Assembly (NCBI RefSeq): GCF_015160875.1
Contig: NZ_CP063374.1
Location: 3,224,001-3,288,000, forward strand
Origin: Streptomyces chromofuscus
GTDB taxonomy: Bacteria > Actinomycetota > Actinomycetes > Streptomycetales > Streptomycetaceae
Length of the DNA: 64,000 bases
Direction of reading: 5' to 3'
In this document: positions 19,743 through 29,151 of the stretch, piece after piece
Layout: every line of letters begins with the position of its first letter
Numbering within the stretch: the stretch's first letter is position 1
Made by a program: the position numbers and the translations under genes
Notes under the pieces: model-generated
Seen by the model: the letters and a program-made list of their open reading frames with translations, nothing else
Database searches by the model: none
What the model was told of the DNA's origin: nothing

Positions 19743-21581
19743 TCACCCCGGATAAACCGGCGCCGACCCGTCCTTCACCACCGTCTGCCACTGCGCCCCG
19801 TCCGGCAGTTGCACGATGCCGTCCACCGAGTACGCCACCAGCGGCATTCGGTCGCTCTCGGAGGAGGCGATCTCCTTCACCCCGGTCAGCGCATCGGGCG
19901 CCGGAACCTCCGGCACGGACCCGTCGACCTGGACGTACCGCATCTGCTGCACGCCCCCCTCCTCGCGCCCCACCGCCACGAGCCGGCCGTCACCGGCCCA
20001 GGACATCGTGGTGACTTCCTCGAACTGGGGTGCCGCGGACCGCAGTTCGAGCACCGAAACCCCCGGCTGCCGGGTCACCGGGTCCTCACCGCCCCGCTCG
20101 ATCCGCCCGACCTGCAGGGACTGCTTGCCGTCCTTCTCCACGACCAGCGCGATCCGTACACCGTCTGCCGCGACCCGCACCGACTGGATTCGCCCGTCCA
20201 GCCCCGGAACCCGCACCTCCACCGGCGCCTCCTTGCCCTCCGGGAGCATGAGCAGCCGCGGTTGGTCCGGGTTGCGGTCGGCCACCCACAGGTCGCCCCG
20301 TGCGTCCCAACTCGGTGTGGTCAGCCGGTCCTTCTCGGTCCGGCCCGCACTGCTCACCACCGGCTCCCCGAGCGAACCGCCCGACGTGAGCGACCCGACG
20401 TACAGCGCCTTGCCGTCCAGGGCGACACCGGCCGCGGTGTGCTCGTCGCGGGAGACCGCCGCCGAGCGCAGCGCCCGTGCGCCCTCGCCCAGTTCGCCCG
20501 GCACCGGCTCGGCCTTCGCGCTGCGGCTGCCGGCCGGGATCCGTACGAGCCGGTGCTCCCCGTCGACGAAGTACAGGTAGTCGGCGCGCCTGGCCGACCC
20601 GTGCGCGGCGACCGTCGCCGCCCCGTCCTCGGTGAGCACGCACAGCTGCGCACCCCCCGCCTGCAACTCGATCTCGTCCACCGCGGGCGAAAGGTTCTGC
20701 AGGGTGAACAGCAGTTGGGCGGCCATCTCGTTGCACTTGGCGGGTCCGACCCGGGCGGCCTTGTCGTTCAACGGCACGGTCAGCCGGTTCCGGTCGTCGG
20801 GGGTCAACGTGCCGACGCCCTTCTTCAGCGCCGTACCGGTGGGGAAGCTCGACCTGACCACGGGTCCCAGCCAGGTCGTCGGCCCGTTGAGCAGGGAGCG
20901 CACCATCTGCGTCATCGGGTCCACGCGCCGGCGCACGTACACCGGGTCGGCGACCGCCGCGGGGTGCGAGGACGCCTCCACCGCGGAGTCCGAGGCGAAA
21001 TAGTACTTGTTGACGGACATGTAGTTGCGCTGGAAGTCCGACTGGCCCATGACGACGCCCTGCGGCAGCTCGTCGATGCGCCACTGCCCGCTCTTCTTGT
21101 TCCGCGCGAGGTGCACCTGCCTGCTGTACGACCCATCGGTCGGCGTGTACGACTGCTGGGCGTCCACCAGGGCGACCTTGGTGCCGGTCAAGGTGAACGA
21201 GAAGTCGAGGCCGTCCTGTCGGCTTCCCCCGGAGCCGGCCTGGGTGTCCGGCCCGTCCGCGAGCACCGTGGTGGACAACTCCGGCTGCCAGGTCTTCGCG
21301 GCCGCCGACGTCAGGTACTGCTTCGCCGTCGCATAGCGCGGATCGTCGCTGGTCAGCGCCTCCAGAAAGCCCTGGACGATCTCCGACGGCGGTGCGTCCT
21401 CGCGCGGCGGCATGGGGAAGACCCGCACCTGGGTCTCCTGGCGCGGGGTCGACTCCACGCCCCGCAGGTCACCGCTGTCGGGCATCGAGGCGCATCCCGT
21501 CAGCAGTACGACGCCACACACGCCGTACGCCACCGCGCGCCCCGGCGTGCGCCGGGAGCCCCCCTCGCGGTCAGCGCCCAC
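19743..21581 (-). CDS. lpqB: Lipoprotein LpqB, accessory to the MtrAB system
   Basis: A membrane-anchored extracytoplasmic lipoprotein that modulates the sensor kinase MtrB. The 612-residue precursor has a short signal peptide ending in the lipobox LLTGC with Cys30 as the lipidated residue. A GerMN-like domain follows in the middle (about 190-320, MTQMVRSLLNGPTTWLGPVV), then a beta-propeller-like C-terminal half with SWDARGDLWVADR and MSWAGDGRLVAVG repeats. The start is the GTG at 21581 with GGGGAGG 6 nt upstream. It overlaps the end of mtrB by 11 bp, so the three genes form a coupled operon mtrA-mtrB-lpqB. Confidence 0.96.
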   Translation of the reverse strand: MGADREGGSRRTPGRAVAYGVCGVVLLTGCASMPDSGDLRGVESTPRQETQVRVFPMPPREDAPPSEIVQGFLEALTSDDPRYATAKQYLTSAAAKTWQPELSTTVLADGPDTQAGSGGSRQDGLDFSFTLTGTKVALVDAQQSYTPTDGSYSRQVHLARNKKSGQWRIDELPQGVVMGQSDFQRNYMSVNKYYFASDSAVEASSHPAAVADPVYVRRRVDPMTQMVRSLLNGPTTWLGPVVRSSFPTGTALKKGVGTLTPDDRNRLTVPLNDKAARVGPAKCNEMAAQLLFTLQNLSPAVDEIELQAGGAQLCVLTEDGAATVAAHGSARRADYLYFVDGEHRLVRIPAGSRSAKAEPVPGELGEGARALRSAAVSRDEHTAAGVALDGKALYVGSLTSGGSLGEPVVSSAGRTEKDRLTTPSWDARGDLWVADRNPDQPRLLMLPEGKEAPVEVRVPGLDGRIQSVRVAADGVRIALVVEKDGKQSLQVGRIERGGEDPVTRQPGVSVLELRSAAPQFEEVTTMSWAGDGRLVAVGREEGGVQQMRYVQVDGSVPEVPAPDALTGVKEIASSESDRMPLVAYSVDGIVQLPDGAQWQTVVKDGSAPVYPG

Positions 21582-23643
21582 GAAATGCCTCCCCTTGGTC
21601 GTTCGACTCCTCCACCCCGGCGCCCACGGAGCCGGTCGGAGCGGTACTGCGTGCCACCTCCGCGACCGGCTGCTCGCCCTGCCGCCGATGCGCTCCCGCG
21701 GGCCGGGGCACCACGCGCGCGCCGTTGCCGGGCAGCGCCGTCGGATCGGCCGTCGGTGCCACGGCGGCCGACCGGGGTGTGATCGGGTCCCGCACCGGCC
21801 CTTGGCCGCTGCCCGTGGACTGGGCCGGCACGGTCGCGGTCTTCTCGCCGCCACGCGGCAGCCCGGCGTCGTCCAGGCCGCGATTACGTCGCGAGTCCTT
21901 GGGTTCCAGCGGTATCGGCGAGCCCCTGAGCGGCTCGTCCGCGGTCCGCGGCAACGTCAGCCGGAACTGGGAGCCGCCGCCCGGCTCACCCCAGGCCTGC
22001 AGCCAGCCGCCGTGCAGCCGCGCGTCCTCCAGGGCGATGGACAGACCGAGGCCCGTACCGCCCGTCGTCCGCGCGCGTGCCGGGTCGGCCCGCCAGAAGC
22101 GGTTGAAGACGCGGGTCGCCTCCCCGGGCTTGAGCCCGACGCCGTAGTCGCGCACGGCGACCGCGACCGCCCCGCCCGCCGCGGCGAGCTTGACGACGAC
22201 GTCCTTGCCCTCGCCGTGCTCCACGGCGTTGACGACGAGGTTGCGCAGCACCCGCTCGACCCGCCGGGCATCCGCCTCGGCGACGACGGGCTGCTGGTCG
22301 CCCACGATCCGTATCTGCGTGCCCTTGCGCTCGGCGAGCGGCTCGGCCCCGCCGACCACGCGCCGCACGACCTCCCTGAGGTCGATCGGCTCCGCCTCCA
22401 GGGCCGCCGCGCCCGCGTCGAAGCGGCTGATCTCCAGCAGGTCCGACAGCAGCGACTCGAACCGGTCCAGCTGGTCGGCGAGCAGTTCCGCCGACCGCGC
22501 GGTCACCGGGTCGAAGTCCACCCGCGCCTCGTGGATCACGTCGGCGGCCATCCGCACCGTCGTCAGCGGCGTGCGCAGCTCGTGCGACACGTCCGACACG
22601 AACCGCCGCTGCATCCGCGACAGGTCCTCCAGCTGCTGGATCTTCAGCTGCAGGTTCTGCGCCATCTTGTTGAAGGCCTCGCCGAGCCGCGCGATGTCGT
22701 CCTCGCCGGTGACCTTCATCCGCTCCTGCAGCCGCCCCGCGGACAGCCGCTCGGCGATCCCGGCCGCCATCCGCACCGGCGTGACGACCTGCCGCACCAC
22801 GAGCCAGGCGATGGCCCCGAGGAGTACGACGACGAAGAGGCCGGCCGTCGCCAGGGTCCCCTTGACCAGGCTCAGCGACTTCTCCTCCTGCGTGAGCGGG
22901 AAGAGGTAGTACAGCTGGTACGGGTCACCGTTGGGATCGTTGATCTGCTTGCCGATGACCAGTGCGGGCTGGGTGCCCTTGTCGCCGCTGTAGATGATGC
23001 GGGTGTAGCTCTGCGCCGCCGTCGTGCTGTCGTTGACCCGCGCGCGCAGGTCCTCCGGCACGCTCTTGTTGGGGTCGACGCCACCCGAGGCGCGCGGGCC
23101 GCGCCCGCCGCCGCTGTTGTCGCCCGCGGGAAGGGTCACCACGTCGAAGGCGCCCTGACCACCGCTGGAGAGCGAGGAGACCAGGTCGCTCATCCACTGG
23201 ATGACGTTCTGCGAGGACTGCCCGTCGACCGTGGACGGGTCCTCCCCGGTACCGCTCGCCGCCTCGTCGGCCCGCTGCTTGGCCACCGCGAAACCGCCAG
23301 TGGCCTGGCTCTGCGATGCCTTCACCTTGGCGTCCAGCAGGCCGTTGCGCACCTGTCCGATGACCACGAAGCCGAGCAGCAGGACGACACCCAGCGACAT
23401 CAGCAGGGTCGTGACCACGACCTTGAGCTGAATGTTGCGCCGCCACAGCCGCATGACGGGCAGCAGCGGACGTCGCACCCAGCGCGCGAACAGCCTCAGG
23501 ACCGGGCTGCCCTGGACTCCGCCCTGGAGCAGCCCGCTCTCGAGGAATCGTCCCCAGCGGGAGCCCGCCGCCTTCCGGCCGACAGGCCGCCCCGCGCGGG
23601 TCCCGGAACCGCCGGGCGCCGAAGCGGCACTGTCCTTGGACAC
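21571..23643 (-). CDS. mtrB: Sensor histidine kinase MtrB
   Basis: The membrane sensor kinase that phosphorylates MtrA. The 690-residue protein has a cytoplasmic basic N-terminus, TM1 at about 73-96, an extracytoplasmic sensor region of about 170 residues, TM2 (TLATAGLFVVVLLGAIAWLVV), a HAMP domain, the H-box SDVSHELRTPLTTV, and N, G1 and G2 ATP-binding boxes (LVVNAVEHGEG, RDYGVGLKPG, GTGLGLSIA). The C-terminal 120 residues are low-complexity Pro/Ala/Gly-rich, beyond the kinase core. The GTG at 23643 starts immediately after the mtrA stop; an in-frame start at 23673 inside mtrA is the alternative. Confidence 0.96.
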   Translation of the reverse strand: MSKDSAASAPGGSGTRAGRPVGRKAAGSRWGRFLESGLLQGGVQGSPVLRLFARWVRRPLLPVMRLWRRNIQLKVVVTTLLMSLGVVLLLGFVVIGQVRNGLLDAKVKASQSQATGGFAVAKQRADEAASGTGEDPSTVDGQSSQNVIQWMSDLVSSLSSGGQGAFDVVTLPAGDNSGGGRGPRASGGVDPNKSVPEDLRARVNDSTTAAQSYTRIIYSGDKGTQPALVIGKQINDPNGDPYQLYYLFPLTQEEKSLSLVKGTLATAGLFVVVLLGAIAWLVVRQVVTPVRMAAGIAERLSAGRLQERMKVTGEDDIARLGEAFNKMAQNLQLKIQQLEDLSRMQRRFVSDVSHELRTPLTTVRMAADVIHEARVDFDPVTARSAELLADQLDRFESLLSDLLEISRFDAGAAALEAEPIDLREVVRRVVGGAEPLAERKGTQIRIVGDQQPVVAEADARRVERVLRNLVVNAVEHGEGKDVVVKLAAAGGAVAVAVRDYGVGLKPGEATRVFNRFWRADPARARTTGGTGLGLSIALEDARLHGGWLQAWGEPGGGSQFRLTLPRTADEPLRGSPIPLEPKDSRRNRGLDDAGLPRGGEKTATVPAQSTGSGQGPVRDPITPRSAAVAPTADPTALPGNGARVVPRPAGAHRRQGEQPVAEVARSTAPTGSVGAGVEESNDQGEAFRGR

Positions 23644-23644
23644 G

Positions 23645-24334
23645 TCAGCTCGGCCCGGCCTTGTAACCGACACCGCGCACGGTCACCACGATCTCCGGCC
23701 GCTCCGGGTCCTTCTCGACCTTGGAGCGCAGCCGCTGCACATGGACGTTGACCAGGCGGGTGTCCGCCGCGTGCCGGTAGCCCCACACCTGCTCCAGGAG
23801 CACCTCGCGGGTGAACACCTGCCACGGCTTGCGGGCCAGCGCGACCAGCAGGTCGAACTCCAGCGGCGTCAGCGCGATCGACTGCCCGTCCCGCTTCACC
23901 GAGTGCCCCGCCACGTCGATGACCAGGTCACCGATGGCGAGTTGCTCGGGCGCGGGCTCCTCGGACCGGCGCAGGCGCGCCCGGATCCTGGCCACGAGCT
24001 CCTTGGGCTTGAACGGCTTGACGATGTAGTCGTCGGCTCCGGACTCGAGCCCCACGACGACGTCGACGGTGTCGCTCTTCGCGGTGAGCATCACGATCGG
24101 CACCCCGGACTCCGCCCGGATCAGCCGGCACACCTCGATGCCGTCCCGTCCGGGCAGCATCAGATCGAGCAGCACCAGGTCCGGCTTGGCCTCCCGGAAC
24201 GCGGCCAGCGCCTTGTCGCCGTCGGCTACGAAAGACGGCTCAAAACCTTCACCACGCAGCACAATGCCGAGCATCTCGGCCAGTGCGGTGTCGTCGTCGA
24301 CGACAAGGACTCGTCCCTTCATAAACGACATCAT
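23645..24334 (-). CDS. mtrA: Response regulator MtrA
   Basis: An OmpR/PhoB-type response regulator that coordinates development, cell-wall metabolism and antibiotic production in Streptomyces. The 229-residue protein has receiver acidic residues Asp13-Asp15, phospho-acceptor Asp57 (LVLLDLMLP), Lys107 (YIVKPFKPKE), and a C-terminal winged-helix DNA-binding domain ending RLRSKVEKDPERPEIVVTV. Three in-frame ATGs (24334, 24331, 24322) are possible starts; the first gives the length I recall for S. coelicolor MtrA. It heads the mtrA-mtrB-lpqB operon. GTNAC direct repeats upstream suggest autoregulation. Confidence 0.97.
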   Translation of the reverse strand: MMSFMKGRVLVVDDDTALAEMLGIVLRGEGFEPSFVADGDKALAAFREAKPDLVLLDLMLPGRDGIEVCRLIRAESGVPIVMLTAKSDTVDVVVGLESGADDYIVKPFKPKELVARIRARLRRSEEPAPEQLAIGDLVIDVAGHSVKRDGQSIALTPLEFDLLVALARKPWQVFTREVLLEQVWGYRHAADTRLVNVHVQRLRSKVEKDPERPEIVVTVRGVGYKAGPS

Positions 24335-24373
24335 CCCATTCTCATAACGGTGAAGGTGCCACAGGTGAGCAGG

Positions 24374-24408
24374 GTCACCGGCCAGTGACGATAGTCGTAC
24401 GGGGTCAC
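24374..24408. promoter_or_regulatory. Candidate MtrA binding site upstream of mtrA
   Basis: GTCAC at 24374-24378 and GTGAC at 24385-24389 are spaced by 6 bp, with a further GTCAC at 24404-24408. Paired GTNAC words spaced about 6 bp resemble what I recall of Streptomyces MtrA sites. They start 40 bp upstream of the mtrA start. Binding is inferred. Confidence 0.5.
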
Positions 24409-24435
24409 TACTGTCTGCCCTCGGTCAGATGTCAC

Positions 24436-24473
24436 GGCCCCTCTCCCCACGGAGCACCGCAGGTCGAGGGGCC
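24436..24473 (-). terminator. Probable terminator after mtnA
   Basis: A perfect 8-bp stem, GGCCCCTC facing GAGGGGCC, with a 22-nt loop, starts 36 bp downstream of the mtnA stop codon. Confidence 0.55.
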
Positions 24474-24508
24474 CGGAGCCCGCGCGTCGGTCGGGCCGAC
24501 ATTGCCTC

Positions 24509-25648
24509 TCAGCCGATCGCCACTCCCCGCGACCTGTCGCACATCTCGGCCAGCGCCTCGGCGGTCACCGGCGAGACCGCACCCTCCTCGGTGACGATCG
24601 CCGTGATCAGCTCCGGCGGCGTCACGTCGAACGCCGGGTTGTACGCCTGCGTGCCCAGCGGCGCCACCGGCACTCCGCTCCCGGCACCCGTCACCGGCAC
24701 GTTGGGCGCCGCGACCTCTGTCACCTCGTATCCGGGTCGCTGCTCGACCTCGATGGACTCCCCGTCCGGGGTGTCCCCGTCCACCGTCGTCACAGGCGCA
24801 ACCACGATGAACGGCACATGGTGGTACCGCGCCAGCACGGCGAGGGGGTAGCTCCCCACCTTGTTCGCCACCGAGCCGTCGGCCGCGATCCGGTCGGCCC
24901 CGACCAGCACGGCGTCCACCTCTCCCGCCGCGAACAGCGAACCCGCCGCGTTGTCCGTGAGCAGGGTGTACGCCATACCGCTGCGCGCCGCCTCGTACGC
25001 GGTGAGCCGGGCCCCCTGCAACAGGGGACGCGTCTCGTCCACCCACAGCCGCCGCAGCCGTCCCGCCCGGTGCGCCGCGAGCGCCACGGCGAACGCCGTC
25101 CCCTCCCCGCCCGACACCAGCGACCCGGTGTTGCAGTGCGTGAGGATCCGGTGCCCGCCGCCGGGCAGCAGCTCGTCCAGCAGCGCCAGCCCGTGCTCGG
25201 CCATCCGGGCACTGGCCTCGGCGTCCTCCCGGTGCAGTTGCCGCGCCGCTGCCAGCGCCGCCTCGGCGGCCTGCTCGCCACCGGCACCGCGGGCGAGCGC
25301 TGCGTCGTAGGCGGAGCGGGCCCGGCGCACGCCGACGGACAGGTTCACCGCGGTGGGCCGGGCTCCCGCCAGCGCGGTCGCGGCCTCGTCCACGTCGAAG
25401 CCGCGTGCGGCGGCGAGCGCGACGCCGTACGCTCCCGCGATGCCGAGCAGGGGCGCTCCCCGCACGGCGAGCGAACCGATCGCCTCCACCAGGGCGGGGG
25501 CGTCCGTACAGACCAGCTCGACCTCCTCGGCCGGCAACCTCGTCTGATCGAGAAGGACCACGACCGGTCCTTCGGGGGGTTCCTCCCAGCGGATCGCCGG
25601 AATGCCGGTGGACTTGTCCTCGCCGGATTGCGCGTACTGATCAGCCAT
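24509..25648 (-). CDS. mtnA: S-methyl-5-thioribose-1-phosphate isomerase
   Basis: Isomerises methylthioribose-1-phosphate to methylthioribulose-1-phosphate in the methionine salvage pathway. The 379-residue protein has the family signatures AVRGAPLLGIAGAYGVAL, the catalytic-cysteine loop LTHCNTGSLVSGGEGTAF, and the catalytic-aspartate segment LVGADRIAADGSVANKVGS. The start is the ATG at 25648 (MADQYAQSGEDK); a far longer open frame to 26026 is antisense to the next gene. The rest of the salvage pathway is not next to it. It lies upstream of mtrA on the same strand but is separated from it by a hairpin. Confidence 0.95.
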   Translation of the reverse strand: MADQYAQSGEDKSTGIPAIRWEEPPEGPVVVLLDQTRLPAEEVELVCTDAPALVEAIGSLAVRGAPLLGIAGAYGVALAAARGFDVDEAATALAGARPTAVNLSVGVRRARSAYDAALARGAGGEQAAEAALAAARQLHREDAEASARMAEHGLALLDELLPGGGHRILTHCNTGSLVSGGEGTAFAVALAAHRAGRLRRLWVDETRPLLQGARLTAYEAARSGMAYTLLTDNAAGSLFAAGEVDAVLVGADRIAADGSVANKVGSYPLAVLARYHHVPFIVVAPVTTVDGDTPDGESIEVEQRPGYEVTEVAAPNVPVTGAGSGVPVAPLGTQAYNPAFDVTPPELITAIVTEEGAVSPVTAEALAEMCDRSRGVAIG

Positions 25649-25710
25649 GCGGTCAGTCTGCCCGTTCCACGACGGACAATTGAAGGTGTGCAGCGCATAC
25701 CGCCGCCGGT

Positions 25711-25731
25711 CCATGGGTGAACCCCCCATGG
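25711..25731. promoter_or_regulatory. Palindrome in the mtnA/MoxR-operon divergent promoter
   Basis: CCATGGG and CCCATGG face each other across 7 nt, 58 bp upstream of the first gene of the plus-strand operon. It could be an operator or a leader hairpin. Confidence 0.35.
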
Positions 25732-25788
25732 CACGATGGCTGCCAACCTGCCGCCGCGACAGCGGAAGGGCACCGTGAAGGAGCGACG

Positions 25789-27123
25789 ATGAACGACACT
25801 CCGGGCTGGGCCTCGCCCGGATCCGCCCCGTCCAACGGACAGGAGCCCGGCACGTCCGGCCCTGGCGAGCCGGCCGACCGGCCCGGCGCCGCGCAGCCCT
25901 CGCACCCCGCGGACCGACCAGGCCCCCAAGCGCCGGACCCCGGCTCGAAGTGGTCCAAGGAACAGCCGCCGCCCGCCCAGTGGTCCGCTCCCTCCGGCCC
26001 GCCGAGCCCCGGCCAGGAGCCCCCACCGCCCGGCACCGGCTGGGGCGGTCGGCCCCCCGGCGGATACGGCAACCCGCCGGGACCCGGCGGTGGACACGGC
26101 GGTTGGGGCGGCCAGTGGGCCGGTCCCCCGCCCGCGGCCAAGCCGGGCGTGATTCCGCTCCGCCCGCTCGGCGTCGGCGAGATCCTCGACGGCGCCGTCT
26201 CCACCATGCGCACCTACTGGCGCACGGTACTCGGCATCGCCCTCGCCGTCGCCGTCGTCACGGAGATCATCGTCATCCTGCTCCAGGGGTTCGTCCTGGA
26301 CGAGCAGACCAGTGCCGAGGCCCTCGAGGACCCGAACGCCACCCTCGGCGAACTCACCCGCGCCCTGGGCGACGCGCTGCTCAGCTCCAGTGTCATCTTC
26401 CTGATCTCCCTGATCGGCACCGTCGCGGCTACCGCGCTGCTGACCACCGTCACCAGCCGCGCCGTCCTCGGCAAGCCGGTCACCACCGGTGAGGCCTGGC
26501 GTGATGCACGCCCCCGCGTGCTGAAGCTGTTCGGCCTGATCTTCCTGCTGCTCGTCATCGCCCTCGGGGTGGCCGTCGCGGGCGCCGTGCCCGGCATACT
26601 CGTGACCCTGGCGGGCGCGGGCGCCGCCGGCGCCGCGCTCACGGTCCTGGGCAGCATGTGCACCGGCGTGGTCGCCCTGTGGCTGATGGTCCGCTTCTCC
26701 CTGGCCTCCCCGGCACTGATGCTGGAGAAGCAGTCCATCGTGAAGGCGATGAGCCGCTCCGCCAAGCTCGTCCGCGGCGCCTGGTGGCGCGTCTTCGGCA
26801 TCCAGCTGCTCGCCACGATCATCGCCAACATCGTCGCGGCGATCGTCGTCATCCCCTTCACGTTCCTCGCCGCGGCCCTCAGCGGCGACGGTGTCGGCGG
26901 ATTCCTCGACGGCACCGGCGACTTCGGCTGGACCTTCCTCATCATCAGCGGGATCGGCTCGGTGATCGGCTCCATGATCACGTTCCCGATCACGGCGGGC
27001 GTGACCGTGCTCCTCTACATCGACCAGCGCATCCGCCGCGAGGCCCTCGACCTCGAACTGGCCCGCGCCGCCGGTGTCCAGGACTACGGCTCCGGCACCC
27101 CCGACCCTTCCCCCGGGAGCTGA
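25789..27123 (+). CDS. Multi-pass membrane protein (DUF7847-like, glycerophosphodiester-phosphodiesterase membrane domain)
   Basis: A 444-residue integral membrane protein. The first 125 residues are disordered and rich in Pro and Gly. About six membrane segments follow (for example IALAVAVVTEIIVILLQGFV and VIFLISLIGTVAATALL). The membrane part starts IPLRPLGVGEILDGAVSTMR, the typical opening of this family. No catalytic residues are seen. It heads the operon with the DUF4129, DUF4350, MoxR and DUF58 genes and starts at an ATG with AAGGAG upstream. The function is unknown; a structural role in the MoxR membrane system is inferred from linkage. Confidence 0.88.
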   Translation: MNDTPGWASPGSAPSNGQEPGTSGPGEPADRPGAAQPSHPADRPGPQAPDPGSKWSKEQPPPAQWSAPSGPPSPGQEPPPPGTGWGGRPPGGYGNPPGPGGGHGGWGGQWAGPPPAAKPGVIPLRPLGVGEILDGAVSTMRTYWRTVLGIALAVAVVTEIIVILLQGFVLDEQTSAEALEDPNATLGELTRALGDALLSSSVIFLISLIGTVAATALLTTVTSRAVLGKPVTTGEAWRDARPRVLKLFGLIFLLLVIALGVAVAGAVPGILVTLAGAGAAGAALTVLGSMCTGVVALWLMVRFSLASPALMLEKQSIVKAMSRSAKLVRGAWWRVFGIQLLATIIANIVAAIVVIPFTFLAAALSGDGVGGFLDGTGDFGWTFLIISGIGSVIGSMITFPITAGVTVLLYIDQRIRREALDLELARAAGVQDYGSGTPDPSPGS

Positions 27124-27127
27124 TGCG

Positions 27128-27943
27128 GTGAACTCGGCCGGGGGAGTCCTCACAGCGGTGCCCGCACCGCCGCGCGCCGGCGAGGCCGCCGTACGCGCCT
27201 GGCTGCGCGCGGGCGACCTGGCCGTACGACCGCCGCACCGCACCGGCGGCACGTCCCTGCTGTCGCTGCCCGGCTCCGACGACGAGCCGCCGCTGACGAT
27301 CCCCCGCGCCCCCGCGCGAGAGGCGGCCCGCCGCGAGCTGTCCAAGCGCATGTACCACGAGGACGACCCCGGCCTGTTCGAACGCGCCCTCGACGCCTTC
27401 TGGGAGTGGCTCGGCAAGCTGCTGCGCCTCGCCTCCGACGCGACCCCCGGCGGCGCGTTCGGCCTCGTCGTCGTCATCGTCGCCGTCCTCGCGGTCCTGG
27501 GGGCCCTCTGGTGGCGCCTGGGCACACCGCGCCGCCAACCGGTCTCCTCCGCCACCCTGTTCGACGACCGCCCACGCAGCGCCGCCGAACACCGTGCGGC
27601 CGCCGAGGCCCACGCCGCCCAGAGCCACTGGAACCAGGCCCTCCAGGAACGCATGCGCGCGATCGTCCGCTCACTGGAGGAACGCGCCCTGCTCGACGCC
27701 CGCCCCGGCCGCACCGCCGACGAGGCGGCCGCCGAAGCGGGCCGGGCCCTGCCCTCCCGGGCGGACCGGTTGCACGCCGCCGCCCGGGACTTCGACGACG
27801 TGACGTACGGCGGCCACGCCGCGACCGAGACGTCGTACCGCCGCATGGCAGAACTCGACCGCGACCTGGAGCGCACCAAACCAGAGCTCACCAGCAGCAC
27901 CCTCAGCGCGGACCACAACACCCGCCAGGGAGCCGCCGGATGA
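27128..27943 (+). CDS. DUF4129 domain membrane protein
   Basis: A 271-residue protein with an N-terminal region, one central membrane helix (GLVVVIVAVLAVLGALWW, about 120-140) and a C-terminal cytoplasmic helical DUF4129 domain (QERMRAIVRSLEERALLDAR, GRTADEAAAEAG). DUF4129 domains are also found fused to transglutaminases beside MoxR/DUF58 genes. The start is the GTG at 27128, 4 bp after the previous stop, with GGGAGC upstream. Its stop overlaps the next ATG (ATGA), so the pair is translationally coupled. Confidence 0.87.
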   Translation: MNSAGGVLTAVPAPPRAGEAAVRAWLRAGDLAVRPPHRTGGTSLLSLPGSDDEPPLTIPRAPAREAARRELSKRMYHEDDPGLFERALDAFWEWLGKLLRLASDATPGGAFGLVVVIVAVLAVLGALWWRLGTPRRQPVSSATLFDDRPRSAAEHRAAAEAHAAQSHWNQALQERMRAIVRSLEERALLDARPGRTADEAAAEAGRALPSRADRLHAAARDFDDVTYGGHAATETSYRRMAELDRDLERTKPELTSSTLSADHNTRQGAAG

Positions 27944-29151
27944 CCACCGAGGCCACGCATCCCGCCACCGAGGCCACGCATCCCGGCACCTCGACCGCGC
28001 GCACCCCACGCCAGGTGTGGACCCGCACGCGAGGCATCGTGCTCGCCCTCGTCGTCCTGCTGGCCGGAGCCGTCGTCATCGCCCTGGTCCGCTCCGACGC
28101 CCAACGCGGCACCCTCGACCCGCGATCCACCGCTCCCCAGGGCAGCCGCGCCGTCGCCGAACTCCTCGCCGAGCGCGGCGTGTCCACGCGCGTGGTCACC
28201 ACCCTGAACGCGGCACGCGCCGCAGCCACCCCCGACACCACCCTCCTGGTCGCCGTCCCCGACCTGTTGACGGACAGTCAAAAAGCTCTGCTGCGCACCA
28301 CACTCGCCGCATCCGGCGGGCGCACCGTCCTCATCGCCGCCGGCAGTTCCTCCGTCGAACAGCTCGTCCCCGGTGTCACGGCTGCCCCCGCCACCAGCCT
28401 CGAGTCCACCCTCGAGCCCCACTGCGACTTCCCCGCGGCCCGGCGCGCGGGCGCCGCCGACACGGGCGGCCTGCGCTACACCACGACCCACCTCGACGCC
28501 AACGAGTGCTACCCCAGCCAGCGCCTGGCCGGCCTGATCCGCGTCCCGCAGCCCTCCGGGGGCGGCGACACCGTCGTCCTCGGCGCGCCCGACATCCTCT
28601 ACAACGACCGCCTCGGCGAACACGGCAACGCCTCGCTCGCCCTCCAACTCCTCGGCTCCCGCCCTCATCTGGTCTGGTACCTCCCCTCACTGTCCGACGC
28701 CACCACCCCGGACGACGAGCGCAGCTTCTTCGGCCTGCTCCCCTCCGGCTGGCTCTGGGGCACCCTGCAGCTCTTCATCGCCGCAGCCCTCGCCGCCCTG
28801 TGGAGGGCACGCCGACTCGGCCCCCTCGTGCCCGAAAAACTCCCCGTGGCCATCCGCGCCTCCGAAACCGTCGAAGGCCGCGCCCGCCTCTACCGCAAGG
28901 CGAACGCCCGCGACCGCGCCGCCGCGGCTCTGCGCTCCACCACCCGCACCCGCCTCGCCCCCCTCGTAGGCGTCCCCGTCGCCCAGGCACACACGCCCGA
29001 AGCTCTGCTCCCCGCCCTGTCCACCCACCTCAACGGCGACGGACAGTTGCTGCACACCCTCCTCTTCGGCCCGCCGCCCAGCGACGACGCAGCCCTCATC
29101 GCACTCGCCGACCAACTCGACGCCCTCGAAAGAGAGGTACGCCGTCCATGA
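27940..29151 (+). CDS. DUF4350 domain protein
   Basis: A 403-residue protein with a cytoplasmic N-terminus, TM1 (GIVLALVVLLAGAVVIALV, about 30-50), a soluble DUF4350 domain resembling a class I glutamine-amidotransferase-like fold (VAELLAERGVSTRVVTTL, VLIAAGSS), a second TM (TLQLFIAAALAALW) and a cytoplasmic tail. The catalytic cysteine of amidotransferases is not evident, so it is probably a binding module. The N-terminus contains a small duplication (THPATEATHPGT). It overlaps both neighbours by 4 bp. Role unknown, linked to the MoxR ATPase. Confidence 0.88.
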   Translation: MTTEATHPATEATHPGTSTARTPRQVWTRTRGIVLALVVLLAGAVVIALVRSDAQRGTLDPRSTAPQGSRAVAELLAERGVSTRVVTTLNAARAAATPDTTLLVAVPDLLTDSQKALLRTTLAASGGRTVLIAAGSSSVEQLVPGVTAAPATSLESTLEPHCDFPAARRAGAADTGGLRYTTTHLDANECYPSQRLAGLIRVPQPSGGGDTVVLGAPDILYNDRLGEHGNASLALQLLGSRPHLVWYLPSLSDATTPDDERSFFGLLPSGWLWGTLQLFIAAALAALWRARRLGPLVPEKLPVAIRASETVEGRARLYRKANARDRAAAALRSTTRTRLAPLVGVPVAQAHTPEALLPALSTHLNGDGQLLHTLLFGPPPSDDAALIALADQLDALEREVRRP

